From assembly GCF_001281025.1 (NCBI RefSeq), contig NZ_CP012646.1:711001-775000 (forward strand): a DNA stretch of 64,000 nucleotides, written 5' to 3'. How positions within the stretch are numbered: position 1 is the first letter of the stretch; each line of letters begins with the position of its first letter. Made by a program: the position numbers and the translations under genes. The notes beneath the pieces are model-generated. The model ran no database searches. It was not told where the DNA came from and worked only from the letters and a program-made list of their open reading frames with translations. This stretch comes from Streptococcus mitis. Lineage in GTDB: Bacteria > Bacillota > Bacilli > Lactobacillales > Streptococcaceae. Of the stretch, positions 46,543 through 56,875 are shown one piece after another.

Positions 46543-47910
46543 ATGTTTCGAAAAATTTTAATTGCCAATCGTGGTGAAATTGCGGTTCGAATTATCCGTG
46601 CGGCGCGTGAATTGGGGATCGCAACGGTGGCGGTTTATTCAACTGCTGATAAGGAAGCCCTGCATACGCTTTTAGCAGATGAAGCAGTTTGTATCGGTCC
46701 TGGTAAGCCTACAGAGTCTTATCTCAATATTAATGCAGTTCTATCAGCTGCAGTCTTGACTGAGGCAGAAGCCATTCACCCAGGTTTCGGATTTCTCAGT
46801 GAAAATTCCAAATTTGCAACCATGTGTGAAGAGGTGGGGATTAAGTTTATCGGTCCATCTGGTCATGTCATGGATATGATGGGAGACAAAATCAATGCGC
46901 GTGCTCAGATGATCAAAGCAGGTGTGCCTGTCATTCCAGGTTCGGATGGAGAAGTGCATAACTCTGAAGAAGCTTTGATTGTTGCTGAAAAAATTGGCTA
47001 CCCTGTTATGCTCAAGGCTTCAGCAGGTGGAGGTGGTAAAGGGATTCGTAAGGTTGAAAAACCAGAAGACCTCGTTTCAGCCTTTGAAACGGCCTCTAGT
47101 GAAGCTAAGGCCAATTATGGCAATGGTGCCATGTACATTGAACGGGTTATCTATCCAGCTCGTCACATTGAGGTTCAAATCCTAGGAGATGAGCATGGAC
47201 ATGTGATTCACTTGGGGGAACGGGATTGTTCTCTTCAACGGAATAACCAAAAGGTTTTAGAAGAAAGTCCTTCGATTGCAATCGGAAAAACGCTACGCAA
47301 TGAAATTGGTTCTGCTGCTGTTCGAGCTGCAGAGTCTGTTGGCTATGAAAATGCAGGGACCATTGAGTTTCTTCTTGATGAAGCCAGTGGTAAATTCTAT
47401 TTTATGGAGATGAATACTCGTGTACAAGTAGAACATCCAGTAACAGAATTTGTTTCAGGTGTGGATATCGTTAAGGAACAGATTCGCATTGCGGCAGGTC
47501 AGCCTCTTTCTGTTAAGCAAGAAGATATTGTCCTACGAGGTCATGCCATCGAGTGTCGTATCAATGCAGAAAATCCAGCCTTCAACTTTGCTCCTAGTCC
47601 AGGTAAGATTACCAATCTCCATCTGCCAAGTGGTGGAGTTGGCTTGCGCGTGGATTCAGCAGTTTATCCAGGCTATACCATTCCACCTTATTATGATAGT
47701 ATGATTGCTAAAATCATCGTTCATGGTGAAAATCGTTTTGATGCCTTGATGAAAATGCAACGTGCCCTCTATGAATTAGAGATTGAAGGAGTGCAGACCA
47801 ATGCAGATTTCCAGCTTGACCTCATTTCAGATCGCAATGTCATTGCTGGGGATTATGATACTTCCTTCTTGATGGAAACCTTCTTACCCAAGTATCAAGA
47901 AAAAGAATAA
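46543..47910 (+). CDS. accC: Acetyl-CoA carboxylase biotin carboxylase subunit
   Basis: AccC carboxylates the biotin of AccB with ATP and bicarbonate. The 455-residue ATP-grasp enzyme has the N-terminal ILIANRGEIAVRIIRAARELG, the glycine-rich KASAGGGGKGIRKV loop and FMEMNTRVQVEHPVTE with metal-binding and catalytic residues. It starts at ATG 46543 behind AAGGAGG. Confidence 0.96.
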   Translation: MFRKILIANRGEIAVRIIRAARELGIATVAVYSTADKEALHTLLADEAVCIGPGKPTESYLNINAVLSAAVLTEAEAIHPGFGFLSENSKFATMCEEVGIKFIGPSGHVMDMMGDKINARAQMIKAGVPVIPGSDGEVHNSEEALIVAEKIGYPVMLKASAGGGGKGIRKVEKPEDLVSAFETASSEAKANYGNGAMYIERVIYPARHIEVQILGDEHGHVIHLGERDCSLQRNNQKVLEESPSIAIGKTLRNEIGSAAVRAAESVGYENAGTIEFLLDEASGKFYFMEMNTRVQVEHPVTEFVSGVDIVKEQIRIAAGQPLSVKQEDIVLRGHAIECRINAENPAFNFAPSPGKITNLHLPSGGVGLRVDSAVYPGYTIPPYYDSMIAKIIVHGENRFDALMKMQRALYELEIEGVQTNADFQLDLISDRNVIAGDYDTSFLMETFLPKYQEKE

Positions 47911-47946
47911 AATGACTTCAAGAGTTTAAACCGAAAAGGGGAATCA

Positions 47947-48813
47947 ATGGCTCTATTTAGTAAAAAAGATAAGTATATTCGAATCAATCCCAATCGTTCG
48001 GTTAGGGAAAAACCTCAAGCTAAGCCAGAGGTTCCAGATGAATTATTCTCTCAGTGTCCAGGCTGTAAGCATACCATTTATCAGAAGGATCTGGGAAGTG
48101 AGCGTATCTGTCCACATTGTAGCTACACTTTTCGTATTTCTGCCCAAGAACGCTTGGCTTTGACGATTGATATGGGAACCTTCAAGGAATTGTTTACAGG
48201 GATTGAAAGCAAGGATCCCTTGCATTTCCCTGGCTATCAAAAAAAACTAGCAACTATGCGTGAAAAAACTGGTCTGGACGAAGCCGTTGTGACAGGAACA
48301 GCTCTTATAAAAGGTCAGACTGTGGCTCTTGGGATTATGGATTCCAACTTTATCATGGCTTCTATGGGTACGGTTGTAGGTGAGAAAATCACTCGTTTGT
48401 TTGAGTATGCGACTGTCGAAAAATTGCCAGTTGTTCTATTCACAGCCTCTGGTGGAGCCCGTATGCAGGAAGGAATCATGAGTCTCATGCAGATGGCCAA
48501 GATCTCTGCAGCAGTTAAACGGCATTCTAATGCTGGTCTCTTTTACCTGACCATTTTGACAGATCCAACGACAGGTGGTGTGACAGCTTCTTTCGCTATG
48601 GAAGGTGATATCATTCTGGCTGAACCACAAAGTTTGGTTGGTTTTGCTGGGCGTCGTGTCATTGAAAATACAGTTCGTGAAAGCTTGCCTGAGGATTTCC
48701 AAAAGGCAGAATTCCTATTGGAACATGGTTTTGTGGATGCTATCGTCAAAAGAAGAGATTTGCCAGATACGATTGCAAGCCTAGTCAGATTGCATGGAGG
48801 GAGTCCTAGATGA
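47947..48813 (+). CDS. accD: Acetyl-CoA carboxyltransferase beta subunit
   Basis: AccD forms the carboxyltransferase with AccA, transferring CO2 from biotin to acetyl-CoA. The 288-residue protein has an N-terminal zinc ribbon CPGC...CPHC (about 37-59), then the crotonase-fold domain with [11 protein letters not shown] and the [12 protein letters not shown] stretch. It overlaps accA by 4 bases, which helps equimolar synthesis. Confidence 0.95.
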   Translation: MALFSKKDKYIRINPNRSVREKPQAKPEVPDELFSQCPGCKHTIYQKDLGSERICPHCSYTFRISAQERLALTIDMGTFKELFTGIESKDPLHFPGYQKKLATMREKTGLDEAVVTGTALIKGQTVALGIMDSNFIMASMGTVVGEKITRLFEYATVEKLPVVLFTASGGARMQEGIMSLMQMAKISAAVKRHSNAGLFYLTILTDPTTGGVTASFAMEGDIILAEPQSLVGFAGRRVIENTVRESLPEDFQKAEFLLEHGFVDAIVKRRDLPDTIASLVRLHGGSPR

Positions 48814-49577
48814 ATATTGCAAAAATAGTCAGAGAAGCGCGTGAGCAGAGTCGCTTGACAACCTTGGACTTTGCAACAAGCATTTTTGATGACTTTATCC
48901 AATTACACGGTGACCGTTCTTTTCGTGATGATGGTGCAGTTGTTGGTGGCATCGGCTGGCTTGGGGACCAAGCTGTAACAGTGGTTGGTATCCAAAAAGG
49001 CAAGAGTTTACAAGATAACCTTAAACGGAATTTTGGTCAACCGCATCCAGAAGGTTACCGCAAGGCCCTACGGTTGATGAAACAGGCTGAAAAGTTTGGC
49101 CGTCCAGTAGTGACCTTTATCAACACAGCAGGTGCCTATCCTGGTGTCGGAGCAGAAGAACGCGGACAGGGAGAAGCTATTGCTCGCAATCTCATGGAAA
49201 TGAGTGATTTGAAAGTTCCTATTATTGCTATCATTATCGGTGAAGGTGGTTCTGGTGGGGCTCTGGCTCTAGCAGTCGCAGACCGTGTTTGGATGCTGGA
49301 AAATTCTATCTATGCCATTCTCAGTCCAGAAGGTTTTGCTTCCATTCTATGGAAAGATGGCAGTCGTGCCATGGAAGCGGCAGAACTGATGAAAATCACT
49401 TCACACGAACTGTTAGAAATGGACGTGGTGGACAAGGTGATTTCTGAAGCAGGACTTTCTAGTAAAGAACTGATTAAGAATGTTAAAAAAGAACTTCAAG
49501 CTGAGCTAGCTAGACTTTCACAAAAATCGTTAGAAGAGTTGTTGGAAGAACGTTACCAACGATTTAGAAAATACTAA
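48810..49577 (+). CDS. accA: Acetyl-CoA carboxyltransferase alpha subunit
   Basis: AccA pairs with AccD in the carboxyltransferase. The 255-residue protein has the characteristic [33 protein letters not shown] and [13 protein letters not shown] motifs. It is the short streptococcal form. It ends the fab cluster, and the last base of its TAA stop is also the first base of RUP copy 3. Confidence 0.95.
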   Translation: MNIAKIVREAREQSRLTTLDFATSIFDDFIQLHGDRSFRDDGAVVGGIGWLGDQAVTVVGIQKGKSLQDNLKRNFGQPHPEGYRKALRLMKQAEKFGRPVVTFINTAGAYPGVGAEERGQGEAIARNLMEMSDLKVPIIAIIIGEGGSGGALALAVADRVWMLENSIYAILSPEGFASILWKDGSRAMEAAELMKITSHELLEMDVVDKVISEAGLSSKELIKNVKKELQAELARLSQKSLEELLEERYQRFRKY

Positions 49578-49681
49578 TACTCTTCGAAAATCAAATTCAA
49601 ACCACGTCAGCTTCACCTTGCCGTACTCAAGTACAGCCTGCGGCTAGCTTCCTAGTTTGCTCTTTGATTTTCATTGAGTAT
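49577..49681 (+). repeat. RUP element, copy 3
   Basis: A 105-base RUP in the same orientation as copy 1, ends ATACTC/GAGTAT, beginning at the final base of the accA stop codon. It lies between accA and the bidirectional terminator, so fab transcripts carry it at their 3' end. Confidence 0.9.
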
Positions 49682-49699
49682 AATTCTTTAGAACATGCA

Positions 49700-49732
49700 A
49701 AAAACTAGAACTGGTAGTCAGTTCTAGTTTTT
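49700..49732. terminator. Bidirectional terminator at the end of the fab cluster
   Basis: A perfect 14-bp stem (49700-49713 with 49719-49732), loop GTAGT, A-rich on the left and T-rich on the right. Confidence 0.85.
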
Positions 49733-49762
49733 ATGTGGATCTTTCTGTGTTGATGAGAAAGT

Positions 49763-49796
49763 CAAAAGGTGCTTGGGAATACCAAACACCTTTTTG
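49763..49796 (-). terminator. Terminator after nusB
   Basis: CAAAAGGTG.TTGG pairs with CCAA.CACCTTTTTG with one mismatch, next to the nusB stop on the minus strand, with a T-run in that direction. Confidence 0.7.
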
Positions 49797-49797
49797 A

Positions 49798-50223
49798 TTA
49801 TTCATTTTCTTCAGTTACGAATTGACTAAGCAGTCCGTTGATAAAGCGGGCTGATTTTTGATCTGAAAAATTCTTGGCAAGTTCAATGGCTTCATTGACT
49901 GCTACCAGCTGAGGTGTATCAAATGAAGTGATTTCAAAGATACCCAAGCGTAGTAAGTTTTTTTCGATCAAGGTCAAGCGTTCAACTGTCCAGCCTGACT
50001 TGAGGTGCTGGTTGATTTGTTGATCCAACTCGTCTTTTTGAGCTTGAACACCAGAAACCAAGTTCAGAAGAAAGGCAGGAATTTGTACATCTTCATCTTC
50101 ACGGTCATGTGTGTAGGCAAAGCGACAAGCTGTTTCCATATCTGTGCCGAATTCAAGACTCATAAGAGCTTGAAAAGCGCATTTACGAAGTTCGCGTCTA
50201 GATTCTAATAATGGACTAGTCAT
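49798..50223 (-). CDS. nusB: Transcription antitermination factor NusB
   Basis: NusB binds boxA RNA with NusE (S10) to promote rRNA antitermination. The 141-residue all-helical protein has the typical N-terminus [21 protein letters not shown] and a C-terminal segment with [29 protein letters not shown] residues (here [22 protein letters not shown]). It overlaps the asp23 gene by 8 bases, in the conserved efp-asp23-nusB operon. Confidence 0.95.
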   Translation of the reverse strand: MTSPLLESRRELRKCAFQALMSLEFGTDMETACRFAYTHDREDEDVQIPAFLLNLVSGVQAQKDELDQQINQHLKSGWTVERLTLIEKNLLRLGIFEITSFDTPQLVAVNEAIELAKNFSDQKSARFINGLLSQFVTEENE

Positions 50224-50605
50224 TGAGGAAGTCCTCGTTAAATAGATCTTTCAACTCAGGTTTTGGTGTCTTGTCAGGAACGATTCCTGCAACATGGATG
50301 TTGACAGCAGCAAGTTCCACATCGGCCATATCACGGACAGCATCTTTTACTGCTTTTTGAATAGCAAGAGCCACTTTTGGTACTTTTACACCGTACTCAA
50401 GGTAGAGATAGATGTCAGCAGTTAGTTCTTCGTTGCTTTCTTTTAAGTAGACGCCACGACCAAGAGAGAGTTTTGATAGGGTATCAGATACGGATTTATT
50501 TGAAAATGAATGGACACCATCAACTTTAGCAGTTGCGATGGCAATGATTTTTTCAAGTACACGTGGAGCGATAACGATTTCGCCAAATTGTTCTTCAATT
50601 CCCAT
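50216..50605 (-). CDS. Asp23/Gls24 family envelope stress protein
   Basis: A 129-residue protein of the Asp23/YloU family, whose members are small, membrane-associated and respond to envelope or alkaline stress. It shows the family features [29 protein letters not shown] and a central [16 protein letters not shown]. It lies 21 bases after efp and overlaps nusB. Some annotations call it Gls24 or YqhY; YqhY is linked to acetyl-CoA carboxylase activity in Bacillus, and the acc genes end nearby on the other strand. Confidence 0.88.
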   Translation of the reverse strand: MGIEEQFGEIVIAPRVLEKIIAIATAKVDGVHSFSNKSVSDTLSKLSLGRGVYLKESNEELTADIYLYLEYGVKVPKVALAIQKAVKDAVRDMADVELAAVNIHVAGIVPDKTPKPELKDLFNEDFLND

Positions 50606-50626
50606 AGAATGACCTCTTTCTAGAGA

Positions 50627-51187
50627 TTAGGCACGAGAAACGTAAGTTCCTTCTGCAGTGTTGATGATCAATTTTTGTCCAGCTTCGATGAAGTCTGGAA
50701 CGTTAACAACAAGTCCAGTTTCCATAGTTGCTGGTTTACCAGAACCTGTAACAGTAGCACCTTTGATAGATGGTTGTGTTTCAGCTACTGTCAATTCAAC
50801 AGTAGTTGGTACAGTTACACCGATTACTTCAGTTCCGTAGAATTGGATTTTAACATCAGAGTTTTCAAGGATGTAAAGCAATTCATTTTCAACGTTTACG
50901 ACTGGGATTTCGTATTGGTCGTAAGTTTCAGTGTTCATGAAGTAGGCAGTTTCATCCATTTTGTACAAGTATTGAGCTGGGACAGTTTCGATAATAGCTT
51001 GCTCGAATTTTTCTTCTGGACGGTAGCTTGTGTCAAATGTAGAACCAGTACGGACATCACGCAATTTCATACGCATGATCGTGTTCCCTTTACCTGGTTT
51101 GTGGTGGCTAGCTTCCAAAACGCGGATCAATTTTCCGTCTGCAGTTTCAAATGTCATACCAGCTTTCAATTTGCTTGCTTCAATCAT
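50627..51187 (-). CDS. efp: Elongation factor P
   Basis: EF-P rescues ribosomes stalled on polyproline. The 186-residue three-domain protein starts [13 protein letters not shown]. The conserved loop HHKPGKGNT carries the tip Lys that is modified in many species, and the C-terminal GTYVSRA is typical. The promoter on the minus strand is TTGAGA, 17 bases, TACAAT with extended -10. Confidence 0.96.
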   Translation of the reverse strand: MIEASKLKAGMTFETADGKLIRVLEASHHKPGKGNTIMRMKLRDVRTGSTFDTSYRPEEKFEQAIIETVPAQYLYKMDETAYFMNTETYDQYEIPVVNVENELLYILENSDVKIQFYGTEVIGVTVPTTVELTVAETQPSIKGATVTGSGKPATMETGLVVNVPDFIEAGQKLIINTAEGTYVSRA

Positions 51188-51221
51188 GTTTTTACCTCTT
51201 TAATAAATATTGTTACTCTTT

Positions 51222-51250
51222 ATTGTACCATAAAACGCAATAATTCTCAA
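51222..51250 (-). promoter_or_regulatory. Promoter of efp-asp23-nusB
   Basis: Minus strand TTGAGA (51250-51245), 17-base spacer ending TGG, TACAAT (51227-51222). Confidence 0.65.
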
Positions 51251-51268
51251 ATATCAGATTAACTTGAG

Positions 51269-52390
51269 TTAGTTGACAGGTACGATATTTCCTTCTTCAT
51301 CTTTGGTTACGAGAACATACTTGCCGTCTACCTCGATGTAAAAGTTCTTACTTGCAGTTTGCCCATTATTTTGAATAGGAGCTTGAGTTTGTTGGTTGAG
51401 TTGCCCGCCAAGCGTTTGTCCCAGATTCATTCCCATAATTATGTTCATACCATTGCCGTTGCCTTCATTGTTTGCAGCAACGATGAGAGCTTCGTTACGG
51501 GCACGACGTTCTTCAATCTCAATCGTATTGTATTTCATAGCGACTAGTTCGCTATCAAGTTTACGAATAATATTCAAGCTTTCTTGGTCATAGCTCAAAT
51601 CTTCAAGCAGGATGTTGGTTGTTTCAATTCCGTAAAGTCCAGTCCATACCTTGTTAACTTCTTGTTTTGCTAGATCGTTGAAAGTATCTTGATTGGCATT
51701 AAGACTATAGATATCAACTCGGTTTTCGTTTGTAAATTTGGCGATTGCAATAGCAATTTTAGGAGAGATATTTTGTCTGAGAGTTCCCTGAGCGATATCT
51801 TTCAGGGTAAATGCTCTATGATCTTCAATTTGTTGACTGATGGAGCTGACATAAAATAGGACTGGATCAGCAACTTTGATATCAAACAAGCCGTAGAAAC
51901 GAATATTGAGCAATTGTTGATAGCGTTCACTGAAATACTCTACGGCGTTTTGAGTACCAAATTTATTACCTGCGATGGGTTGCATACGGATAAAGATGAT
52001 TTCCTGTTGGGTAATGACTTGACCACCAAAAGAGAAGCGGTTTTTGAAATTTTCCCAAGTACCCTTTATACCACCCTTTTCAAGAAGCCAGGCATTATCT
52101 TCAGAACGCCATTCGTGGCTACCAGCTTCTAAGACATCGCCAAGGAAGGTTCCGTTGTTGACAAGAATAGCTACATAACCTTGTGGAACAATGACTACGG
52201 AACCATCTGTTAAAAGTCCAGTATTTTGGTTGCTTTGTCTAGAAGTGCTGTCAGGATCTTTTGTAAGAAGTTGTCCTTTAATGGCCAAGGCATCAGCTGT
52301 TAGGTTATTTGGAAGAACAATAGCTTCTTTAAATTTGCTATCGTTGAAACTATTAAGCCCTGAAGATAGGGCGGCACGAATAAATCCCAT
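51269..52390 (-). CDS. SPFH-domain protein (YdjI/virion-core-like)
   Basis: A 373-residue protein of the SPFH/Band-7-like family related to Bacillus YdjI. The N-terminus, residues about 40-290, contains VPQGYVAILVNNGTFLGDVLEAG and QITTQEI-like strands (here GGQVITQQEIIFIRMQ). A helical part and a Gly/Asn/Gln-rich linker (about 305-345) follow, and the end NFYIEVDGKYVLVTKDEEGNIVPVN is a short strand region. No signal peptide or clear membrane helix is visible. It lies 9 bases after a Tim44-like/zinc-ribbon membrane protein gene, so both are one operon. In Bacillus, YdjG-YdjH-YdjI belong to a LiaH/PspA-type envelope-stress module. The function here is unknown. Confidence 0.75.
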   Translation of the reverse strand: MGFIRAALSSGLNSFNDSKFKEAIVLPNNLTADALAIKGQLLTKDPDSTSRQSNQNTGLLTDGSVVIVPQGYVAILVNNGTFLGDVLEAGSHEWRSEDNAWLLEKGGIKGTWENFKNRFSFGGQVITQQEIIFIRMQPIAGNKFGTQNAVEYFSERYQQLLNIRFYGLFDIKVADPVLFYVSSISQQIEDHRAFTLKDIAQGTLRQNISPKIAIAIAKFTNENRVDIYSLNANQDTFNDLAKQEVNKVWTGLYGIETTNILLEDLSYDQESLNIIRKLDSELVAMKYNTIEIEERRARNEALIVAANNEGNGNGMNIIMGMNLGQTLGGQLNQQTQAPIQNNGQTASKNFYIEVDGKYVLVTKDEEGNIVPVN

Positions 52391-52399
52391 AATTTCCTC

Positions 52400-53365
52400 C
52401 TAATTATAAAGTTCGTCTTCATCCACAACATCGTAGGTATCGAGTACCCATTGGTTTGGACTGCGTGTTAGATCAGCATCGCAATAGTCACATTTACTGA
52501 TAGCAGAGATTTTCAATGGGGCACCACAGTTTGGACAGTGGTCACTGATGGCTTCATCACTGACATTTAGTTCAGTTTGACTTCCGTGTTTACGGATAAA
52601 GTTCATTTGATAGACTGTAAACAAGTCCTCTTGAGGATCACCTTCGATGACACGTTTGCTTTGGTCTTCAATGACATAGTCCCTGAGTGTAGATGACAAG
52701 ATCACAACAAGGGTATCGTTACCATCAGGATTTTCGTAGAAATCTTTAATGCGAACATTTTCAACATAGACTTTTTCTAAAACATTGGTTGTTTTCGCCC
52801 GGATATGATCTTCGAGTTGTATACTATGTTGGGAATAAAGGCTGGTACTTTCAAGAGAGCGAGCCAAATTCCAATCCTTTTTAGTCCAGGCTGCCTGTAA
52901 CTGAATATAGACTTCTTTAACCCATGAAGCGAAAGCATCGGCATCAAAGTTTGGATCGCCATATTTAACACGACTAGTAGCTAATGTATTGTGTTCAACT
53001 CGACGATGGTTTTGGGGATTATATACAGTAGCGCTACTATAGGATTTTTCTGATAAGCTTTGATTACTTTTATTCTTTAGAACTAAGACAACTACGTAAA
53101 CACCTATTAAAAAGACTACAATTCCGTACAACTCTTGCTCAGAGTAACTCGAACTATAGGAACCGTCTCCAGAACTGTAGCTACTTCTGTAGGAAGAACT
53201 ACCGCTATTACTTCTACTGGAACGGCTTCGGCTACCATTTGAACTGGAGCTACTATGGCTAGAGCTACCACTTCGAGAATGTCCTACCCCTGCATCGATG
53301 GATTGCATCGGTGTAACGAAAAGGAGTAGTAAACAGGTGGTGAGAAGAGTATATAACTTTTTCAT
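52400..53365 (-). CDS. Membrane protein with Ser-rich region, Tim44-like domain and zinc ribbon
   Basis: A 321-residue protein of unknown function. It has an N-terminal signal/anchor (about 5-25), a striking Ser/Arg/Tyr-rich stretch (about 28-80), one transmembrane helix (about 84-101), and a domain (about 135-265) resembling the Tim44-like fold with DPNFDADAFASWVKEVYIQLQAAW. A C-terminal zinc ribbon CPNCGAP...CDYCDAD (about 275-295) follows. If the first segment is cleaved, the Ser-rich part is extracellular and the Tim44/ribbon part cytoplasmic. It is co-transcribed with the SPFH gene downstream. A role as membrane-linked partner of that SPFH protein is inference from operon and domain pairing. 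Confidence 0.75.
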   Translation of the reverse strand: MKKLYTLLTTCLLLLFVTPMQSIDAGVGHSRSGSSSHSSSSSNGSRSRSSRSNSGSSSYRSSYSSGDGSYSSSYSEQELYGIVVFLIGVYVVVLVLKNKSNQSLSEKSYSSATVYNPQNHRRVEHNTLATSRVKYGDPNFDADAFASWVKEVYIQLQAAWTKKDWNLARSLESTSLYSQHSIQLEDHIRAKTTNVLEKVYVENVRIKDFYENPDGNDTLVVILSSTLRDYVIEDQSKRVIEGDPQEDLFTVYQMNFIRKHGSQTELNVSDEAISDHCPNCGAPLKISAISKCDYCDADLTRSPNQWVLDTYDVVDEDELYN

Positions 53366-53452
53366 ATGTCTCCTAACTATATGAATGCATACTGCAAGCC
53401 ATCAGAACTGCTAATTTTTTAGCAGTCTAGTGTCAGTTATACTTTAAATGAG

Positions 53453-54895
53453 TTACTCATTTTTCAACTTCGCTAATTCTTGGGCAAGGAGTTTAAGGGC
53501 AACTTGTGGGTTGGCTTGGCCTTTGGTTGCTTTCATAAGGAAGCCTGTAAAGGCCTTATCTGCGTTGCGTTTGCCTGACTTGAAGTCGGCAACTGCGGCT
53601 TCGTTATCGGCAAAGACTTGGTGGATAATTGGAATCAAGACAGCTGGATCTGAGATTTGAACCATACCTGCTTTTTCCACGTATTCACGCGCGCCACCGC
53701 CATTTTTAGCTAGGTGGACAAAGACTTTCTTGGCAATCTTAGAAGAGATAGTGCCGTCTTCGATGATGGCAATCATTTCAACCAAGTTTTCTGGTGTCAA
53801 TTCGATTTGTTCTAGTGTCTTGCCTTCAGCATTCAAGAACTGAGCGACTTCCCCTTGGAGCCAGTTAGAGACTTGTTTGGCATCGCCACCGAGGGCAACA
53901 GCTTTTTCAAAGAAGTCAGAAGTGACTTTGTTTGCGGTTAACTGGCTAGCATCGTAGTCTGACAAGCCGAGGTCAGAGACGTAGCGAGCTCGGCGTTCTT
54001 TTGGAAACTCTGGTAACTCAGTCCGCATTTCCTCAATCCACTCGTCTGAGATTTCAAAGAGTGGTAGGTCTGGTTCTGGGAAGTAGCGGTAGTCTGCAGC
54101 ACCTTCCTTGACACGCATGAGGATAGTTGCCTTGTTGGCTTCATCGTAGCGGCGTGTTTCTTGGCGGATTTGACCACCTGAGCGAAGGATTTCAGCTTGA
54201 CGTTGAACTTCGTATTCAAGACCTTTGCGAACGTTTGAGAAGGAGTTGAGGTTCTTCAACTCAGTTTTGGTACCGAATTTTTCTTGACCATAAGGGCGAA
54301 GGGAGATATTGGCATCCACACGCATAGAACCTTCTTCCATCTTAACGTCAGAAATACCAGCATACTGGATAACTTCCTTGAGGGCAGTTAGGTAAGCGTA
54401 GGCTTCTTCAGGAGAACGCATGTCAGCTTCAGATACAATCTCAATCAATGGCACCCCTTGGCGGTTGAGGTCAACATAAGAGTAGCCATCTGTACCATGG
54501 GTGTTTTTACCAGCGTCTTCCTCTAGGTGGGCACGTTCGATACCGATTTTCTTAGTCGTACCGTCTTCTAGCTCGACTTCAATCCAACCATTATAACCGA
54601 TTGGCTCATCAAACTGAGAAATTTGGTAGGCTTTAGGATTATCAGGGTAGAAGTAGTTCTTGCGGTCAAAGTGCATCTTTTTATGGATGTCCATGTTGAG
54701 GGCAAGAGCAGCCTTGATTCCGGCATCGACAACACCCTTGTTGAGAACCGGAAGTACTCCTGGGAAAGACCAGTCAATCACGTTAGTGTTGGCATTTTGG
54801 TCATTCCCAAAGTGGGCAGAAGTGGGTGAGAAGATTTTTGAATTGGTGTTGAGCTCTACGTGGACTTCAAGTCCGATGACTGTTTCAAAGTTCAT
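53453..54895 (-). CDS. gatB: Aspartyl/glutamyl-tRNA amidotransferase subunit B
   Basis: GatB activates Glu-tRNA-Gln (and Asp-tRNA-Asn) with ATP for transamidation. The 480-residue protein begins [16 protein letters not shown], has the [20 protein letters not shown] core and the C-terminal helical/YqeY-like tail (about 330-480) that contacts tRNA. It shares one base with the gatA stop codon. Presence of the complex implies that glutaminyl-tRNA is made indirectly. Confidence 0.96.
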
Positions 54896-56361
54896 TAGTT
54901 ATCACCTCCAAAAATCACGGGTTGTTGTTTGTGGTAGTCTGTTGTTGCCTCAAAAGCAGCAGCAGCTTGGTAAATGGTTTCCTCAGAGTACTTAGGACCA
55001 ATCAATTGGAGTCCGACAGGGAGCCCTTGAGAGAATCCAGCTGGAATCGAAATTCCTGGGAGACCTGCCAGGTTTACTGGGATAGTCAAGAGGTCAGCCA
55101 AGTACATGGCAACTGGATCGTGGTTGAGTGAATCCAAGTCATAGGCAACACTTGGAGCAGTTGGTCCCAAAATCAAGTCATAATCCGCGAAGACTTTTTC
55201 GAAATCTTGGATGATGAGGGTACGGACCTGACCAGCTTTCTTGTAGTAAGCATCGTAGTAACCTGATGAAAGGCTGAAAGTACCTAGCATGATACGACGT
55301 TTCACTTCTTCACCAAAACCTTGGCTACGGCTGTTTACATAGATTTCATCAAGGTTGGTTGCATCTTCTGCGCGGTAGCCGTAACGGATACCGTCAAAAC
55401 GTTGCAAGTTTGATGAAGCTTCAGATGAAGCGATGATGTAGTAAACGGCAACTCCGTATTTAGAGTGAGGCAGGCTGACTTCTTCGACGATAGCACCAAG
55501 TTTTTCAAAGTGTTTGGCCGCGTTCAAGATTGTTTCCTTAACCTCTGGGTCAATCCCTTCGCCTAGGTATTCCTTAGGTAAAGCAATTCTCATGCCCTTG
55601 ATGTCTTGACCGATTTTTGAAGTAAAGTCGGCAATGCGGACAGGGGCAGAAGTAGAGTCTTTGACATCTTCGCTGGCAATCGCATTGAGCAAGAGGGCAT
55701 TTTCCTTAACAGTAGGAGCAAAAGGTCCAATCTGGTCTAATGAGCTACCAAAGGCAATGAGGCCGAAACGAGAAACTGTTCCGTAGGTTGGTTTGAGACC
55801 AACAATCCCGTTAAAGGCAGCAGGTTGGCGGATAGAGCCACCAGTATCAGAACCAAGTGACAAGCGGACTTGTCCTGAGGCTACAGCTGCAGCTGAACCG
55901 CTTGAAGAACCACCAGGAACCTTGCTGTGGTCCCAAGCATTTTTAGTTGCTCCGTAGTGGGAAGTCTCACCTGAACCACCCATGGCAAATTCGTCCATGT
56001 TTGTTTTTCCAACAACAATCATACCCTTAGCTTTAGCATTGGCAACCGCAGTCGCATCAAAGATAGGCTCGTAGTTGTAGAGCATTTTTGAGGCAGCAGT
56101 TGTGAGAATACCGTCAGTAGAGATATTATCTTTAACTGCAAGTGGAATTCCTGAAAGGACATTATCAGCGTCAATTCCAGCTTCATCAATAGCTTTAGCT
56201 TGAGCAAGAGCTTGGTCTTCAGCGATGGTAACAAAAGCGTTGATAGCTGTCTCTCGAGACTTGATATCTTCAAGTGTTGCTTGGGTTAATTCTGTTGCAG
56301 AAATTTCCTTAGAGACAAGGAGATTGTGCAAGTCTTCAATGGTTTTATTGTTAAAAGTCAT
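54895..56361 (-). CDS. gatA: Aspartyl/glutamyl-tRNA amidotransferase subunit A
   Basis: GatA is the amidase that releases ammonia from glutamine for GatB. The 488-residue amidase-signature protein has the catalytic Lys in IPLAVKDNI and the Ser-cisSer-Ser segment in [17 protein letters not shown] and [18 protein letters not shown]. It overlaps gatC and gatB by one base each (TAATG junctions). Confidence 0.96.
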
Positions 56362-56663
56362 TAGGCATCTCCTCCATCGTCTAGGATAGCTGGTACCTTG
56401 ATATAGTAGTTGTCTTTTTCAGGTACGTTTTTAAACAAGCGATCACGGTCTGTTCCATCTTCGGACACATCAGGTCGGAGTACGGTCTTACGGTCAGCCA
56501 TAGTTGTAGTAGGTGCGACACCAGTTGTGTCAACTTCGCCCAGCAATTCAACCATGTCAACAATCTTAGATAAGGTTGTCGCAAAGGCGGCAGTTTCTTC
56601 TTCAGAGAATCTTAATTTTGAAAGATTGGCAACGTGTGTTACCTCTTCTTGCGTAATTTTCAT
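56361..56663 (-). CDS. gatC: Aspartyl/glutamyl-tRNA amidotransferase subunit C
   Basis: GatC is a small protein that wraps around and stabilises GatA-GatB. The 100-residue product begins [23 protein letters not shown], typical of the family, and ends in the extended [17 protein letters not shown] tail. It is first in the gatCAB operon. Upstream on the minus strand an extended -10 (TGG TAAAAT, 56709-56704) serves the operon. It is divergent from prfC. Confidence 0.95.
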   Translation of the reverse strand: MKITQEEVTHVANLSKLRFSEEETAAFATTLSKIVDMVELLGEVDTTGVAPTTTMADRKTVLRPDVSEDGTDRDRLFKNVPEKDNYYIKVPAILDDGGDA

Positions 56664-56703
56664 CTTGCATCCTTTCGTGAAATGATGATTTTTAGTCTGT
56701 TCT

Positions 56704-56712
56704 ATTTTACCA
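56704..56712 (-). promoter_or_regulatory. Extended -10 promoter of gatCAB
   Basis: Minus strand TGG then TAAAAT (56709-56704). The -35 is poor. Confidence 0.5.
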
Positions 56713-56757
56713 TATTTTCCTATAAATAAGGGAGGGGGAAGTGAAAAGAAATAGAAA

Positions 56758-56786
56758 TTGAAAAAAATGGCAAAATCCGATATAAT
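56758..56786 (+). promoter_or_regulatory. Promoter of prfC
   Basis: TTGAAA (56758-56763), 17 bases, TATAAT (56781-56786), 90 bases before the start codon. Confidence 0.7.
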
Positions 56787-56875
56787 GGAGTGTTGAAAGG
56801 AATGGTAAAATCCAATGGAGAAATCATTCTTAGCTATTGGAACAAGAAAAATAGAGAATCAAAGAAAGAGAACTT

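Noticed and set aside
50675..51262. 195-codon plus-strand frame opposite efp
   Set aside because: It is antisense to highly biased efp codons. The composition (Ser, Phe, Trp, Cys) is typical of a shadow, and it overlaps the efp promoter.
53407..53427. Palindrome ACTGCTAA...TTAGCAGT as a gatB upstream/downstream terminator
   Set aside because: The T-run is in the loop rather than after the stem, and it sits just past the gatB stop without a T-tract in the minus direction. It is too weak to call.
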